A DNA stretch of 64,000 nt from Hyphomicrobiales bacterium. GTDB taxonomy: Bacteria; Pseudomonadota; Alphaproteobacteria; Rhizobiales; Rhizobiaceae. How positions within the stretch are numbered: position 1 is the stretch's first letter; every line of letters begins with the position of its first letter. The position numbers and the translations under genes were made by a program. Shown here one piece after another: positions 18,314-27,760 of this stretch. Below the pieces are notes generated by a model, which had not been told where the DNA came from, did no database searches, and was given only the letters and a program-made list of their open reading frames with translations. The stretch is taken from assembly GCA_900470285.1 (NCBI GenBank), contig UCAG01000003.1, forward strand, positions 372,001-436,000, read 5' to 3'.

Positions 18314-19279
18314 TCAGATTTTGCGCAGAGCGACTTCTTCAATCATATGATTTTCGCCTTTACGCAGGATCAGATCGGCGCGTGGTCGTGTCGGCAGAAT
18401 ATTCTCAAACAGGTTTTTGAGATTGATATTCGTCCACAGCCCTTCGGCAATCGACAGTGCCGCCTCTTCCGACAATTGCGAATAGCGATGGAAGAAGCTC
18501 TGCGGATCACGGAACGCCGTTTCACGCAGTTTCATGAAGCGGTTAATATACCATTTGTGGATCAGCACCGGATCGGCATCGATATAAATCGAGAAATCAA
18601 AGAAATCCGAGACAAACGGCACGGCTTTGCCGTCTGCCGGCAGATCACGCACCTGCAACACATTAATGCCTTCGAAAATCAGAATGTCCGGCCGGTCAAT
18701 GGTCACATGCTTACCGGCAACAACGTCATAAGTCAGATGCGAATAGACAGGCGCCTGAACATGGCTCATGCCAGCCTTCATCGAAGACAGGAAATTCAAA
18801 ATAGCACCGGCATCATAACTGTCAGGAAAACCTTTACGCTCCATCCGGCCTTCGGCACGCAGCACTTCATTGGGATAGAGAAAGCCATCTGTCGTTACCA
18901 GCTCGACTTTAGGGCTTGATGGCCAGCGGCTCAGCAATTCCTTCAGAATACGCGCTGTGGTCGATTTTCCGACCGCTACAGAACCGGCAATCCCAATGAT
19001 AAACGGTGTTTTGACCGTATCATCCTTCATCAGAAACTGTTTGCGCTGTTTGTAGAGCGATTGCAGCGCTTCGACATGTGTCGACAGCAAACGCGACAAA
19101 GCCAGATAAATCCGACGCACTTCATCCAGATCCACCGGATCGTTCAGCGAGCGCAGGCGCTTCACTTCATCCAGCGTCAAGGTCAGCGGCGTATCGGCAC
19201 GAAACTCTGCCCATTCCGCAGCGGTAAAAACCTGATAAGGCGAGTAATGCTTCTTTTTAAAAAGATCCATGGAGTGCAT
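18314..19279 (-). CDS. coaA: Pantothenate kinase, type I
   Basis: CoaA phosphorylates pantothenate, the first committed step of coenzyme A synthesis. The 321-residue protein has the P-loop GSVAVGKST at residues 99-107 and the family segments [21 protein letters not shown] and [12 protein letters not shown]. An ATG three codons downstream ([12 protein letters not shown]) is an alternative start. It follows hisE, the typical rhizobial position at the end of the his cluster. Confidence 0.96.
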   Translation of the reverse strand: MHSMDLFKKKHYSPYQVFTAAEWAEFRADTPLTLTLDEVKRLRSLNDPVDLDEVRRIYLALSRLLSTHVEALQSLYKQRKQFLMKDDTVKTPFIIGIAGSVAVGKSTTARILKELLSRWPSSPKVELVTTDGFLYPNEVLRAEGRMERKGFPDSYDAGAILNFLSSMKAGMSHVQAPVYSHLTYDVVAGKHVTIDRPDILIFEGINVLQVRDLPADGKAVPFVSDFFDFSIYIDADPVLIHKWYINRFMKLRETAFRDPQSFFHRYSQLSEEAALSIAEGLWTNINLKNLFENILPTRPRADLILRKGENHMIEEVALRKI

Positions 19280-19321
19280 TTCGATCTCTGAATAGACTGG
19301 ATTGCGAATGAAGACTTCCGG

Positions 19322-19645
19322 TTATTCCGGTTTTCGCGCAGCTTTTTCCTGAAGGCCGGTCTGAGACGTGCGATTGTCCAGTTCCTGCATCACCGATTCC
19401 AGAGAGACACCTGCAATTTTCCACACCACCATCAAATGATAGAGCAGATCGGCACTCTCCGAGATAACAGCTTTTTCATCCTGCATCATCGCCGCAATAA
19501 CAGTTTCAACCGCTTCTTCACCCAGTTTCTGGGCCGCCTTATGCTGACCTTTGGCAATCAGTGAGGCCGTATAAGATGAACCGTCTGTGGCAGCAGCGCG
19601 TTTTGCAACAATCTGCTCAAGCTCAGCAAGGGTGAAATTTGTCAT
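19322..19645 (-). CDS. hisE: Phosphoribosyl-ATP diphosphatase
   Basis: HisE hydrolyses phosphoribosyl-ATP to phosphoribosyl-AMP, step 2 of histidine synthesis. The 107-residue MazG-like protein shows the [14 protein letters not shown] helix and the [12 protein letters not shown] helix that carry the metal-binding acidic residues. HisE is separate from HisI here, as in other alphaproteobacteria; hisI is not in the window. It is downstream of hisF by 256 bp that contain palindromic repeats, so expression may be partly separate. Confidence 0.95.
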   Translation of the reverse strand: MTNFTLAELEQIVAKRAAATDGSSYTASLIAKGQHKAAQKLGEEAVETVIAAMMQDEKAVISESADLLYHLMVVWKIAGVSLESVMQELDNRTSQTGLQEKAARKPE

Positions 19646-19814
19646 GCTGCACTCCCGTTTCAGTGCAATTTATGGAATGCGCGATAAGAATCCCGCACAG
19701 CAATGCCAGTGGTCTTTAAAGCAAATGAGGGATGAAAAGCACCCCTCATAGCATAAAACAACTTAATTTTACCAAAGAAACAGAGGTTTTCAGTTTGAAA
19801 AAGCTCTGAATATT

Positions 19815-19921
19815 TATAGCATTTCCAGCAAAAGTGGGAACCGGTTTTGCGTCGGATAATGGGTAAAAACAAATAGTTACAGCGATTCCAACGATTCAGT
19901 CTTAACTGGAACCGCTGTAAC
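19815..19921. repeat. Palindromic element and long hairpin at the hisF 3' end
   Basis: Two inverted repeats are present. GCAAAA/TTTTGC with loop GTGGGAACCGG (19828-19850) belongs to the dispersed CCGGT-loop family. A 15-bp stem, GTTACAGCGATTCCA (19876-19890) with TGGAACCGCTGTAAC (19907-19921), overlaps the last hisF codons and stop. On the minus strand it is followed by TATTTGTTTTT, so it could end the hisF transcript. The rest of the gap to hisE holds no credible gene. Confidence 0.75.
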
Positions 19922-20705
19922 TCTGAACATCATCCAGACGCATAGCAATACCGTGGCTTGCCATATAACGTTTGGCTTCTTCAATGGTGTAAGTACCAAA
20001 ATGGAAAATAGACGCTGCCAATACCGCACTGGCATGGCCTTCCTTTACACCGGCCACCAGATCATCCAATGAGCCGACACCACCCGAGGCAATCACCGGA
20101 ACACTCACAGCATCCGCCACCGCGCGGGTCAGCGCCAGATCATAACCAACTTTAGTGCCGTCACGATCCATCGAGGTCAGCAGGATTTCCCCTGCTCCGC
20201 GATCAACCACTGTGCGGGCAAACTCAATCGCATCCAGACCCGTTGCATTGCGGCCGCCATGGGTGAAAATCTCCCAGCGATCCGCCTCTCCTGCACCCGA
20301 TACTTTCTTGGCATCAACGGCGACAACGATGCATTGATTCCCGAATTTATCGGCTGCTTCTGCAATCAAATCAGGATTTTGTACCGCAGCAGTATTGATT
20401 GAAACTTTGTCAGCACCGGCCAGCAAGAGTTTGCGGATATCAGCAACTGCACGTACACCACCACCAACAGTCAGCGGCATGAAACATTGCTCAGCGGTAC
20501 GCGCGATCACATCGAAAATCGTCTCACGATTGTCGGAGGATGCAGTAATATCGAGAAAGCATAATTCGTCAGCGCCCGCTGCATCATAGGCTTTTGCAGC
20601 TTCGACCGGATCTCCGGCATCAATCAGATCAACAAAGTTGACACCCTTGACGACGCGCCCGTCTTTAACGTCCAAACAAGGAATAACGCGTGCTTTTAAA
20701 GTCAT
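19902..20705 (-). CDS. hisF: Imidazole glycerol phosphate synthase, cyclase subunit
   Basis: HisF takes ammonia from HisH and converts PRFAR to imidazole glycerol phosphate and AICAR. The 267-residue (beta/alpha)8 barrel begins [21 protein letters not shown] with the catalytic Asp of CLDV; the second catalytic Asp is in [15 protein letters not shown]. Phosphate-binding [10 protein letters not shown] and [10 protein letters not shown] are visible. Its ATG overlaps the hisA stop in an ATGA junction. The C-terminal residues YSGSS and stop fold into a long hairpin. Confidence 0.97.
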   Translation of the reverse strand: MTLKARVIPCLDVKDGRVVKGVNFVDLIDAGDPVEAAKAYDAAGADELCFLDITASSDNRETIFDVIARTAEQCFMPLTVGGGVRAVADIRKLLLAGADKVSINTAAVQNPDLIAEAADKFGNQCIVVAVDAKKVSGAGEADRWEIFTHGGRNATGLDAIEFARTVVDRGAGEILLTSMDRDGTKVGYDLALTRAVADAVSVPVIASGGVGSLDDLVAGVKEGHASAVLAASIFHFGTYTIEEAKRYMASHGIAMRLDDVQSYSGSS

Positions 20706-21445
20706 TGTGCGGCCTCCTTCGCGGCACGTAACAATGCCAGCGCTTCAGCCGGATCAATGCGGCCATCATAAAGCGCACGACCGGAAATCGCACCTTCTAG
20801 CTTGCGGGCGTCGGCTTGCGTCATACGATGAATATCATCCATCGAGGCAAGACCGCCGGAAGCAATTACCGGAATAGACACGGCTTCTGCCAAGCCCAGA
20901 GTTGAAGGCCAGTTGATGCCCGCCAGAATACCGTCGCGGTCAATATCCGTATAGATAATCGCTGCGACCCCTGCCCCTTCAAATTTCTGCGCCAGTTCAA
21001 TCACGCCGAGTTCTGAAGCCTCTGCCCAGCCCTCAACCGCGACATAACCGCCTTTGGCATCAATACCAACAGCCACTTTGCCCGGAAATTCTTTACAGGC
21101 TTCAATCACCAGCTGCGGGTCACGCACGGCAACAGTGCCGAGAATGACGCGTGACAGGCCTTTATTTAGCCATGCCTCAATATGCTCCAGCGTGCGGATA
21201 CCGCCGCCGAGCTGCACCGGATTTTTGGTTGCTTTGAGAATAGCCTCAACCGCTGCACCATTGACACTGGAACCGGCAAAAGCGCCGTTCAGATCAACCA
21301 CATGGAGCCACTCAAATCCCTGATCTTCAAAGGCTTTAGCCTGAGCCGCAGGATCAGTGTTATAAACCGTGGACTGGTTCATATCACCCAGTTTCAGGCG
21401 AACGCATTCACCGTCTTTCAGGTCAATTGCCGGAAAAAGTATCAT
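20702..21445 (-). CDS. hisA: ProFAR isomerase
   Basis: HisA carries out the Amadori isomerization of ProFAR to PRFAR. The 247-residue barrel starts [17 protein letters not shown] (catalytic Asp in AIDLKDG) and carries YTDIDRDG with the second Asp, and [10 protein letters not shown]. The start at 21445 overlaps the hisH stop by four bases (ATGA), favouring it over the ATG three codons upstream. It also overlaps hisF downstream by four bases, a tightly coupled run. Confidence 0.97.
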   Translation of the reverse strand: MILFPAIDLKDGECVRLKLGDMNQSTVYNTDPAAQAKAFEDQGFEWLHVVDLNGAFAGSSVNGAAVEAILKATKNPVQLGGGIRTLEHIEAWLNKGLSRVILGTVAVRDPQLVIEACKEFPGKVAVGIDAKGGYVAVEGWAEASELGVIELAQKFEGAGVAAIIYTDIDRDGILAGINWPSTLGLAEAVSIPVIASGGLASMDDIHRMTQADARKLEGAISGRALYDGRIDPAEALALLRAAKEAAQ

Positions 21446-22092
21446 GGCTTCCACTTCAGGAAATTAGTAATGAGTTTAAGGCCGAGACGCTGGCTTTTTT
21501 CCGGATGGAACTGCGTCCCGACAATATTATCGCGTGCAATTGCCGCCGTGACTGATCCGCCATAACTGGTGGTTGCCAGCACATCAGCGCTGTTTTTCAC
21601 ATCAAACATATAGGAATGCACGAAATAGGCATGCAAACCATGCTCCCCAGTCACAATATCATTGAAAACCGGATGATCATGCTTGAGCTCAATCGTATTC
21701 CAGCCGATCTGCGGGATTTTCAAAGCCGGATCAGACGGTTTCATCTCGCGCACATCGCCTTCAATCCAGTTCAGGCCATTGGTTGTGCTTTTTTCCAGGC
21801 CCCGTGTTGAAAGAAGCTGCATCCCAACGCAAACGCCGAGAAACGGCCGCGCTTTATGCTGCACTGCCTCATCCAGAGCATCGACCATACCGGTAACGGC
21901 ATCCAGTCCTCGGCGGCAATCGGCATAGGCACCGACACCCGGCAGCACAATATGATCTGCGGCCAGCACAGTTTTGGCATCACTGGTCACGTCCACATGA
22001 ATGGGGCTGCCCATATCCGATACCGCACGTTCAAAAGCCTTGGCTACCGATTTGAGATTTCCGGAACCATAATCAATAATGGCAACACGCAT
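21442..22092 (-). CDS. hisH: Imidazole glycerol phosphate synthase, glutamine amidotransferase subunit
   Basis: HisH hydrolyses glutamine and channels ammonia to HisF. The 216-residue class I amidotransferase begins [16 protein letters not shown]; the nucleophile Cys lies in [13 protein letters not shown] and the His-Glu pair in [11 protein letters not shown]. The start at 22092 lies one base after the DUF2628 gene stop. The eight-codon upstream extension would overlap that gene and is unlikely. Confidence 0.97.
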   Translation of the reverse strand: MRVAIIDYGSGNLKSVAKAFERAVSDMGSPIHVDVTSDAKTVLAADHIVLPGVGAYADCRRGLDAVTGMVDALDEAVQHKARPFLGVCVGMQLLSTRGLEKSTTNGLNWIEGDVREMKPSDPALKIPQIGWNTIELKHDHPVFNDIVTGEHGLHAYFVHSYMFDVKNSADVLATTSYGGSVTAAIARDNIVGTQFHPEKSQRLGLKLITNFLKWKP

Positions 22093-22093
22093 G

Positions 22094-22618
22094 TCACGAC
22101 CTTCCGTGATATTCAACCAGACCGATCATAGCGCCGTCTGCTGCTGCAGGAACCGTACGACCGGTTATTGTGCCCGACACAGCCTGATGATCAGAAGGCA
22201 CAGAGACAGGCTCCGCTTTTTCCGCAGGTTTTGAGGCACCATAAAAATAAAGAGTTTCCGCATCACTCAGGTCATTGGCGCTGATCAGTGCCACTTCCTC
22301 ATAACCCTTGCGTCTGAGCGCTGTGAGATACCAGTTACGCCCTTCCAGCGCAACAAACAGCGACAGCAAAAGTGACAGGCCGGAAACGACAAAAGCCGAG
22401 GAAAGATACGAGCCTAAAACACTGAACGCCCCCCAGCCGATCAAGGCAACCATCAGCGCATGCCACCACAGGCGATGTGTCAGCAGCCAGAGAAAAGGCA
22501 GGATCAGTGCAAAGACAGTAAACTCATCGCGCACAAAAATCGTGTGATCACCGCTGACAGCTTTAACCGGTTTCAGTTTGACTGCATCCGTTGGTTCCAG
22601 AACGATATAGCTGGCCAT
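22094..22618 (-). CDS. DUF2628 membrane protein in the his cluster
   Basis: This 174-residue protein has an N-terminal soluble stretch (1-35), two or three membrane segments between about 36 and 92 (FALILPFLWLLTH, ALMVALIGWGAFSVLG, AFVVSGLSLLLSLFVAL) and a cytoplasmic tail. The NWYLTALRRKGYEEVALI segment after the helices is typical of DUF2628. It sits between hisB and hisH with gaps of 1-2 bp, as in other Rhizobiales, so it is co-transcribed with histidine genes. Its function is unknown and no catalytic motif is visible. Confidence 0.85.
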   Translation of the reverse strand: MASYIVLEPTDAVKLKPVKAVSGDHTIFVRDEFTVFALILPFLWLLTHRLWWHALMVALIGWGAFSVLGSYLSSAFVVSGLSLLLSLFVALEGRNWYLTALRRKGYEEVALISANDLSDAETLYFYGASKPAEKAEPVSVPSDHQAVSGTITGRTVPAAADGAMIGLVEYHGRS

Positions 22619-22620
22619 AA

Positions 22621-23223
22621 TCAGCCTTTCAGCGTACCTTTTGTCGAAGGAATGGCATCTTTCTGCCGCGGATCGGTTTCAATCGCCATACGCAATGCGC
22701 GCGCCACAGCCTTGAAACAGGTTTCGGCAATATGATGGTTATTGATACCATAGCGCATATTCACATGCAGTGTAATGCCCGCATTCTGCGCCAGCGCCTG
22801 AAAGAATTCCCGCACCAGTTCTGTATCGAAAGTACCGATTTTTGATGCATTGAAGGCCACATTCCACACCAGAAACGGACGACCGGATACATCCAGCGCC
22901 GCAGAGGTCAGTGTCTCGTCCATAGCGAGATCAATCGAGGCATAGCGAACAATACCGCGGCGCTCACCCAGAGCTTCCGCAATGGCTTTACCGATCGCAA
23001 TACCGGTATCTTCAACCGTATGATGGTCATCAATATGTGTGTCACCCTTGGTGGTGATTTTCATATCAATCAGCGAATGTCGCGATAATTGCTCCAGCAT
23101 ATGATCGAAAAAGCCAACGCCGGTCGAAATATCGAAGCGGCCCGTACCATCAAGGAAAACTTCAGCTTCAATGCTGGTTTCTTTGGTGCTGCGGCTGACT
23201 TTTGCTGTACGCTGATTGCTCAT
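22621..23223 (-). CDS. hisB: Imidazoleglycerol-phosphate dehydratase
   Basis: HisB dehydrates imidazole glycerol phosphate to imidazole acetol phosphate. The 200-residue monofunctional form has the manganese-binding motifs [27 protein letters not shown] and [14 protein letters not shown]. The phosphatase domain found in enterobacterial HisB is absent, as usual in alphaproteobacteria. It is the first gene of the cluster here; the 265 bp upstream contain palindromic repeats and the divergent promoter shared with hslV. Confidence 0.97.
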   Translation of the reverse strand: MSNQRTAKVSRSTKETSIEAEVFLDGTGRFDISTGVGFFDHMLEQLSRHSLIDMKITTKGDTHIDDHHTVEDTGIAIGKAIAEALGERRGIVRYASIDLAMDETLTSAALDVSGRPFLVWNVAFNASKIGTFDTELVREFFQALAQNAGITLHVNMRYGINNHHIAETCFKAVARALRMAIETDPRQKDAIPSTKGTLKG

Positions 23224-23261
23224 ATTGATAACCCGATCTTGTTCTTCTCCAAGGTTGTTCT

Positions 23262-23362
23262 AGAGCACATCCCGAAAAGTGTGAAGCGGTTTTCGGGTAA
23301 GATGTGCTTTAATTCTAACAAGCAGAGCATTTCCAAAAATTCTAATAATTACAAATGCTCTG
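23262..23362. repeat. Dispersed palindromic element between hisB and hslV
   Basis: A nested cruciform has outer arms AGCACATC (23264-23271) / GATGTGCT (23301-23308) and inner arms CCCGAAAA (23271-23278) / TTTTCGGG (23290-23297) around GTGTGAAGCGG. A second hairpin, CAGAGCATTT (23323-23332) / AAATGCTCTG (23353-23362), follows. It starts with CTAGAGC, like the other copies in the window. The element fills much of the divergent promoter region. Confidence 0.8.
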
Positions 23363-23488
23363 TACAGTGCTTGAGTTTTGCCAAATGCTTTGATCATACA
23401 GGATGTATTATTGTCCGTTGTAATTTACGTATGAGAACATAAATACAGCAGATCAATTTGATGAATACCAATCAGCGGAGTTGCGCAA

Positions 23489-24046
23489 ATGATTGAACAT
23501 AATCCGAATACAATTTACGGCACCACCATTGTCACAGTGCGCAAGGGCAATAAAGTGGTGATCGCCGGTGACGGACAGGTGTCCCTCGGTCAGACCATTA
23601 TGAAGGGCAATGCCCGCAAAGTGCGCCGTATCGGCAAGGGTGGCAGCGTGATTACCGGTTTTGCCGGTGCGACAGCCGATGCTTTCACCCTGCTTGAGCG
23701 ACTGGAAGCCAAGCTGGAACAATATCCGGATCAGCTGATGCGCGCATCCGTAGAACTGGCCAAAGACTGGCGTACAGACCGCTATTTGCGCAAGCTGGAA
23801 GCGATGATGCTTGTTGCTGACAAAAACATCACGCTGGCGATTACCGGTCTTGGTGACGTTCTGGAACCGGAAAACGGCGTTATGGCCATCGGTTCCGGCG
23901 GCAATTATGCCCTGTCAGCAGCACGTGCATTGATTGACACAGATATGGATGCAGAGACCATTGCCCGCAAAGCAATGACCATTGCCGCTGAAATTTGTGT
24001 CTACACAAACAGCAATTTCACCGTAGAAAGTCTTGATTGCGCGTAA
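23489..24046 (+). CDS. hslV: HslV, protease subunit of HslUV
   Basis: HslV is the threonine peptidase of the HslUV (ClpQY) protease. The 185-residue protein starts [20 protein letters not shown]; after removal of an 11-residue propeptide the catalytic Thr is the first Thr of TTIV. The conserved [12 protein letters not shown] and [15 protein letters not shown] are present. GGAG precedes the start. A DUF2585 gene separates it from hslU, so the protease pair is split by a third gene. Confidence 0.97.
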   Translation: MIEHNPNTIYGTTIVTVRKGNKVVIAGDGQVSLGQTIMKGNARKVRRIGKGGSVITGFAGATADAFTLLERLEAKLEQYPDQLMRASVELAKDWRTDRYLRKLEAMMLVADKNITLAITGLGDVLEPENGVMAIGSGGNYALSAARALIDTDMDAETIARKAMTIAAEICVYTNSNFTVESLDCA

Positions 24047-24103
24047 GAAGCTGCCAATTATGCGAAAACTAAATTTAATTCTGTTTTTCGCTAAAGGTAT
24101 ATT

Positions 24104-24703
24104 GTGAACGCATCACCCATCTTATCCAAAGCAACCGGCTCATCGTGGCAATGGGGTAAAATCCTGCTCATCATCGGGATAACAACAGCCATACAGGCGG
24201 TTATCCTTTATATGATGGGGCGTGTGCCGGTCTGCGAATGCGGAACAATCCGTCTCTTCGTGAATGAAGTGAACAGCAATGAAAATTCCCAGCAATTCTT
24301 TGACTGGTATACGCTGTCCCACATCATTCACGGGTTTCTTTTTTACGGATTGTTCTGGCTGATTGCACCAAAAGCACCGCTGCATGTGCGGTTGCTGCTG
24401 GCGCTTGGATTAGAAATCGGCTGGGAGCTGGTTGAGAATTCGAATTTCATTATTGATCGTTACCGTGCCAATACATCTTCCGTAGATTATTTCGGCGACA
24501 GTATCCTCAATTCCGTATTCGATACGCTCTCCATGGTTCTGGGCTTTTTTCTGGCAGCCCGGCTTCCTATATGGGTGATAGTCGCCACGGCAGTGTTTTT
24601 CGAAATTCTTGCCCTTATCGTTATTCGAGACAACCTCATTCTTAATGTTATCATGCTGCTGCATCCGTTCGACTTTATCCGGCAGTGGCAAAGCGGATCC
24701 TGA
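24104..24703 (+). CDS. DUF2585 (UPF0314) membrane protein between hslV and hslU
   Basis: This 199-residue inner-membrane protein has hydrophobic segments near 18-38, 73-90, 95-110, 138-155 and 157-190, and conserved polar stretches [24 protein letters not shown] and [20 protein letters not shown]. It starts at GTG 24104, behind AAAGG. The family (DUF2585, formerly UPF0314) is known in Rhizobiales with hslUV and has no established role. The acidic/aromatic [10 protein letters not shown] helix could be catalytic. Co-transcription with hslV and hslU (57 bp and 5 bp gaps) is likely. Confidence 0.85.
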   Translation: MNASPILSKATGSSWQWGKILLIIGITTAIQAVILYMMGRVPVCECGTIRLFVNEVNSNENSQQFFDWYTLSHIIHGFLFYGLFWLIAPKAPLHVRLLLALGLEIGWELVENSNFIIDRYRANTSSVDYFGDSILNSVFDTLSMVLGFFLAARLPIWVIVATAVFFEILALIVIRDNLILNVIMLLHPFDFIRQWQSGS

Positions 24704-24708
24704 TAAAT

Positions 24709-26016
24709 ATGACCACATTTTCTCCCCGTGAAATCGTCTCTGAGCTTGATCGCTTCATTATCGGTCAGAATGCTGCCAAACGCGCTGTAGCTATTGCCCT
24801 GCGTAACCGCTGGCGCCGTCAGCAGCTGCAAGGTCAGATGCGTGAAGAAGTCATGCCGAAGAACATCCTGATGATCGGGCCAACAGGTGTCGGTAAAACG
24901 GAGATTTCACGCCGTCTTGCCAAACTGGCCGGCGCACCTTTCATCAAGGTTGAGGCAACCAAATTCACCGAAGTCGGCTATGTCGGCCGCGATGTGGAAC
25001 AGATCATTCGTGATCTGGTGGAAATCGCCATTGGTCTTGTTCGCGAGAAAAAACGCGAAGAAGTGAAAGCCAAAGCCCATATCAATGCGGAAGAACGCGT
25101 ACTGGATGCACTGGTCGGCAAAACAGCCAGCCCTGCAACCCGTGACAGTTTCCGCAAAAAACTGCGTGAAGGCGAACTCGACGACAAAGAGATCGAGATT
25201 GAAATTGCCGATACCAGCTCGGGTATGCCGGGCTTTGAAATTCCGGGCATGCCGGGTGCCAATATCGGTATGATCAATTTGAGCGATATGCTTGGTAAAG
25301 CGATGGGTGGTCGTACAAAGCCGCGCAAAACGAGCGTCAAAGAATCCTATGCGCTGCTGATCAATGACGAATCCGACAAGCTGCTGGATCAGGATCAGGT
25401 GACACAGGAAGCGCTGGAAGCAACCCAGAATGATGGTATCGTTTTCCTTGATGAGATCGACAAAATCGCATCGCGTGAAGGCGGCACAGGGGCAGGGGTT
25501 TCCCGCGAGGGCGTGCAGCGCGATTTGCTGCCGCTCGTCGAAGGTACAACCGTTGCAACCAAATACGGACCGGTTAAAACCGACCATATCCTGTTTATCG
25601 CCTCCGGTGCGTTCCATGTAGCCAAGCCATCGGATCTCTTGCCGGAATTGCAGGGTCGTCTGCCAATCCGTGTTGAGCTTAATGCCCTGACACGCGAAGA
25701 TTTCCGCTCGATCCTGACGGAAACCGAAGTCAGTCTGCTGAAACAATATGTGGCGCTTATGGCCACAGAAGAAGTGACACTGGAAATCACTGATGACGCA
25801 ATTGATGCGCTTGCTGATATTGCCGTTGATCTCAATTCCACCATTGAGAATATCGGTGCGCGTCGCCTGCAGACAGTGATGGAAAAAGTGCTGGATGATA
25901 TTTCATTCAACGCGCCGGATAAAAGCGGCTCTGTCTTTACCGTTGATGCAGCCTATGTGCGCAACAGCATCGGTGATCTGGCCAAGAATATCGACCTGTC
26001 ACGCTTCATCCTGTAA
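24709..26016 (+). CDS. hslU: HslU, ATPase subunit of HslUV
   Basis: HslU unfolds substrates and feeds them to HslV. The 435-residue AAA+ protein has Walker A GPTGVGKT at residues 57-64, Walker [12 protein letters not shown], the I-domain between them (including the low-complexity [14 protein letters not shown]) and sensor [13 protein letters not shown]. The C-terminus ends DLSRFIL, the tail that docks into HslV. ATG 24709 ([16 protein letters not shown]) is chosen because the upstream extension overlaps the preceding gene. Confidence 0.97.
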   Translation: MTTFSPREIVSELDRFIIGQNAAKRAVAIALRNRWRRQQLQGQMREEVMPKNILMIGPTGVGKTEISRRLAKLAGAPFIKVEATKFTEVGYVGRDVEQIIRDLVEIAIGLVREKKREEVKAKAHINAEERVLDALVGKTASPATRDSFRKKLREGELDDKEIEIEIADTSSGMPGFEIPGMPGANIGMINLSDMLGKAMGGRTKPRKTSVKESYALLINDESDKLLDQDQVTQEALEATQNDGIVFLDEIDKIASREGGTGAGVSREGVQRDLLPLVEGTTVATKYGPVKTDHILFIASGAFHVAKPSDLLPELQGRLPIRVELNALTREDFRSILTETEVSLLKQYVALMATEEVTLEITDDAIDALADIAVDLNSTIENIGARRLQTVMEKVLDDISFNAPDKSGSVFTVDAAYVRNSIGDLAKNIDLSRFIL

Positions 26017-26080
26017 TGCGGGAATATGTTTAGCATAAGCATTGTGTGACATTCACACATCATATGCAGTTAAGTTTTTG

Positions 26081-26118
26081 AAACCCTCTCGACTTGTGCG
26101 CGAGGGTTTCATATTTTC
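26081..26118 (+). terminator. Probable terminator of hslU
   Basis: AAACCCTC (26081-26088) pairs with GAGGGTTT (26102-26109), followed by CATATTTTC. The T-tract is weak, so efficiency is uncertain. Confidence 0.7.
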
Positions 26119-26196
26119 TGCCGAAGTTAAAATGCCGTACTTTCCTGAAATTCCCATTCAGCAGGACAAGCAAATGCGAACGGAGCAAAAATACCT

Positions 26197-27165
26197 ATGA
26201 ACCTCGGCAACAATTTTAAACGGATAGCAATTGCTGCCGGAACAGGTTTTTTTGCACTTACACTCTTCTCTACAGCACAGGCAGCAACAGTTGTGCCGGC
26301 AGGCAATCGTAATGCGGAACAGCCGCAAATTCCGGGTGCTTCTGCTAAGCGTACAAAAAAACTGAATACGACCTATGAAGCGAAATATCAGAAGATTTAT
26401 ACGCTTCTGAAAACCGACCGTAATCTGCGTTCAAAAATCAAATCAACAGCCGCCGCCTATAATATCGATCCGGTCCATATTGCCGGTGCGATCATTGGCG
26501 AGCATACCTATAATGTTGATGCCTATGATCAGTTGCAGACCTATTATGTCAAAGCCATTTCCTATGTGAAACAGGGGGTCAGCTTTGAGTATAAAGGCGA
26601 AGCTGTCGGCGATTTTATCAAGCGCCCGGAATTTGCAAAATGCTCCGGCCTGTCCGACAGCTATTCCCTGTGGACCTGCCGTGAAAATATCTGGGATACA
26701 CAATTCCGCGGTAAGACCGTCGACGGCAAATCCTATCCGAATAACCGTTTTGCTGCAGTGTTCTTTCAGCCTTTCTATGCCGGACAGACCTTTGGTCTTG
26801 GTCAGATCAGCCCGCTGACCGCGCTGCAAATGTCAGATATGGTCAATCGCGTTTCCGGCTTGCCAAAGCTTAATGCAGAGAATGGCACACAGGTCTATAA
26901 AACCATTATGGATCCTGATCTGAGCCTTGCCTACATGGCGGCAACGATCAAACACTCCATCACCGCATATAATAAATATGCCGATTTTGATATTTCGAAA
27001 AATCCGGGCATTACCGCAACTCTGTATAATACCGGCGGAGCAGACAGCCGCGCCCGTGCTCTGGCTGCCATCAATGCAGGCAAACAAAACAAGCAATTGC
27101 CGCAGGAAAACTACTATGGCTGGCTGGTTAATTCCAAAATGGATGATCTGCGATCATTATTTTAA
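26197..27165 (+). CDS. DUF1402 periplasmic protein, lysozyme-like fold
   Basis: This 322-residue exported protein has a Sec signal peptide with cleavage near AQA-A (residue 29). The mature part contains AGAIIGEHTYNVDAYD, where the Glu is placed like the catalytic Glu of lytic transglycosylases, then GQTFGLGQISPLTALQM, similar to the G-Q-P-TA motif of that fold, and later SLAYMAATIKHSITAYN. It corresponds to DUF1402, common in Rhizobiales near hslUV. Peptidoglycan cleavage is plausible but unproven. It is a single transcription unit followed by a strong hairpin. Confidence 0.85.
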   Translation: MNLGNNFKRIAIAAGTGFFALTLFSTAQAATVVPAGNRNAEQPQIPGASAKRTKKLNTTYEAKYQKIYTLLKTDRNLRSKIKSTAAAYNIDPVHIAGAIIGEHTYNVDAYDQLQTYYVKAISYVKQGVSFEYKGEAVGDFIKRPEFAKCSGLSDSYSLWTCRENIWDTQFRGKTVDGKSYPNNRFAAVFFQPFYAGQTFGLGQISPLTALQMSDMVNRVSGLPKLNAENGTQVYKTIMDPDLSLAYMAATIKHSITAYNKYADFDISKNPGITATLYNTGGADSRARALAAINAGKQNKQLPQENYYGWLVNSKMDDLRSLF

Positions 27166-27176
27166 ATTGAGGTTTC

Positions 27177-27230
27177 AGAGCGTGCGCGTTTAATTGTATC
27201 CACTGCGCACGCTCTGTTTCCTTGTTTTTA
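27177..27230 (+). terminator. Terminator hairpin after the DUF1402 gene
   Basis: Perfect 11-bp arms AGAGCGTGCGC (27177-27187) and GCGCACGCTCT (27205-27215) with a 17-nt loop, followed by GTTTCCTTGTTTTT. It begins 12 bp after the stop codon. Confidence 0.8.
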
Positions 27231-27231
27231 C

Positions 27232-27385
27232 GCATGTCGTTATCGGAAAACCGGTGTCCACTTTTCCGCGACATGCTCTAGAGCTGTTTACGTTCAGATT
27301 GGATCACAGCGCTCGCTCTAGATTTTTTATTTGATCGCATTATCACGGACGTCAAGTTGATCCAACTTGACTGTGAAATGCTCTA
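27232..27385. repeat. Composite palindromic element (CCGGT-loop hairpin plus 108-bp unit)
   Basis: The left part, 27232-27276, is a cruciform with outer arms GCATGTCG/CGACATGC and inner GGAAAA/TTTTCC around CCGGTGTCCAC. The right part, 27278-27385, runs from CTAGAG to TGCTCTA, contains the palindrome AAGTTGATCCAACTT, and is about 85% identical by eye to 54038-54148. Its right end supplies the TAG stop of the downstream Xre gene. Its size and structure recall the Bru-RS palindromic repeats of Brucella. Confidence 0.8.
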
Positions 27386-27760
27386 ACGCAGGCTGCGGTG
27401 TTTTTTATGAGCCAGCCGCAGCGTCGTGCTGAGACTTTCAATCATATTCCTGTCCAGAATGCGGATATGATTAGCCAAGAGATTTGCTAATTCTGTGGCT
27501 TCCGGCGACAGACCTGAAGTGTCGATTGTTACACGCGGATGAGAGATCATTGCCAGATTTTGCAATTCCTCTGCCTCATCCCAGATAATATTCAGATAAC
27601 CGATCATTCTTTGCAGCAAATCCCATGTCGGCTGGCCACGGCGTCCGTGCTCAAGCGCTGAAAGATAGGCAGCTGACACACGAATAGCTGCAGCCATTTC
27701 CTTCTGGCTGACACCGCGCTCCTCACGCAATTGCCGTAAACGCTGCCCAAATGGTGTCAT
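27383..27760 (-). CDS. Xre-family transcriptional regulator
   Basis: This 125-residue protein has an N-terminal HTH_XRE domain (residues ~5-62: FGQRLRQLREERGVSQKEMAAAIRVSAAYLSALEHGRRGQPTWDLL is the segment, helix 3 being SAAYLSALE). A C-terminal helical region follows. It overlaps the Smr gene by four bases (ATGA), so the two are coupled. Targets are unknown. The last codon is followed by a TAG that belongs to the dispersed element TAGAGCATTTC. Confidence 0.85.
   Translation of the reverse strand: MTPFGQRLRQLREERGVSQKEMAAAIRVSAAYLSALEHGRRGQPTWDLLQRMIGYLNIIWDEAEELQNLAMISHPRVTIDTSGLSPEATELANLLANHIRILDRNMIESLSTTLRLAHKKHRSLR

Noticed and set aside
19660-19872. A 70-codon open frame between hisF and hisE
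   Set aside because: It lies in palindromic repeat sequence, has no ribosome site, and its composition is unlike the neighbouring genes.
24907-25746. A 279-codon open frame antisense to hslU
   Set aside because: Complete overlap with hslU; the translation is Phe/Cys-rich with no recognisable domain.
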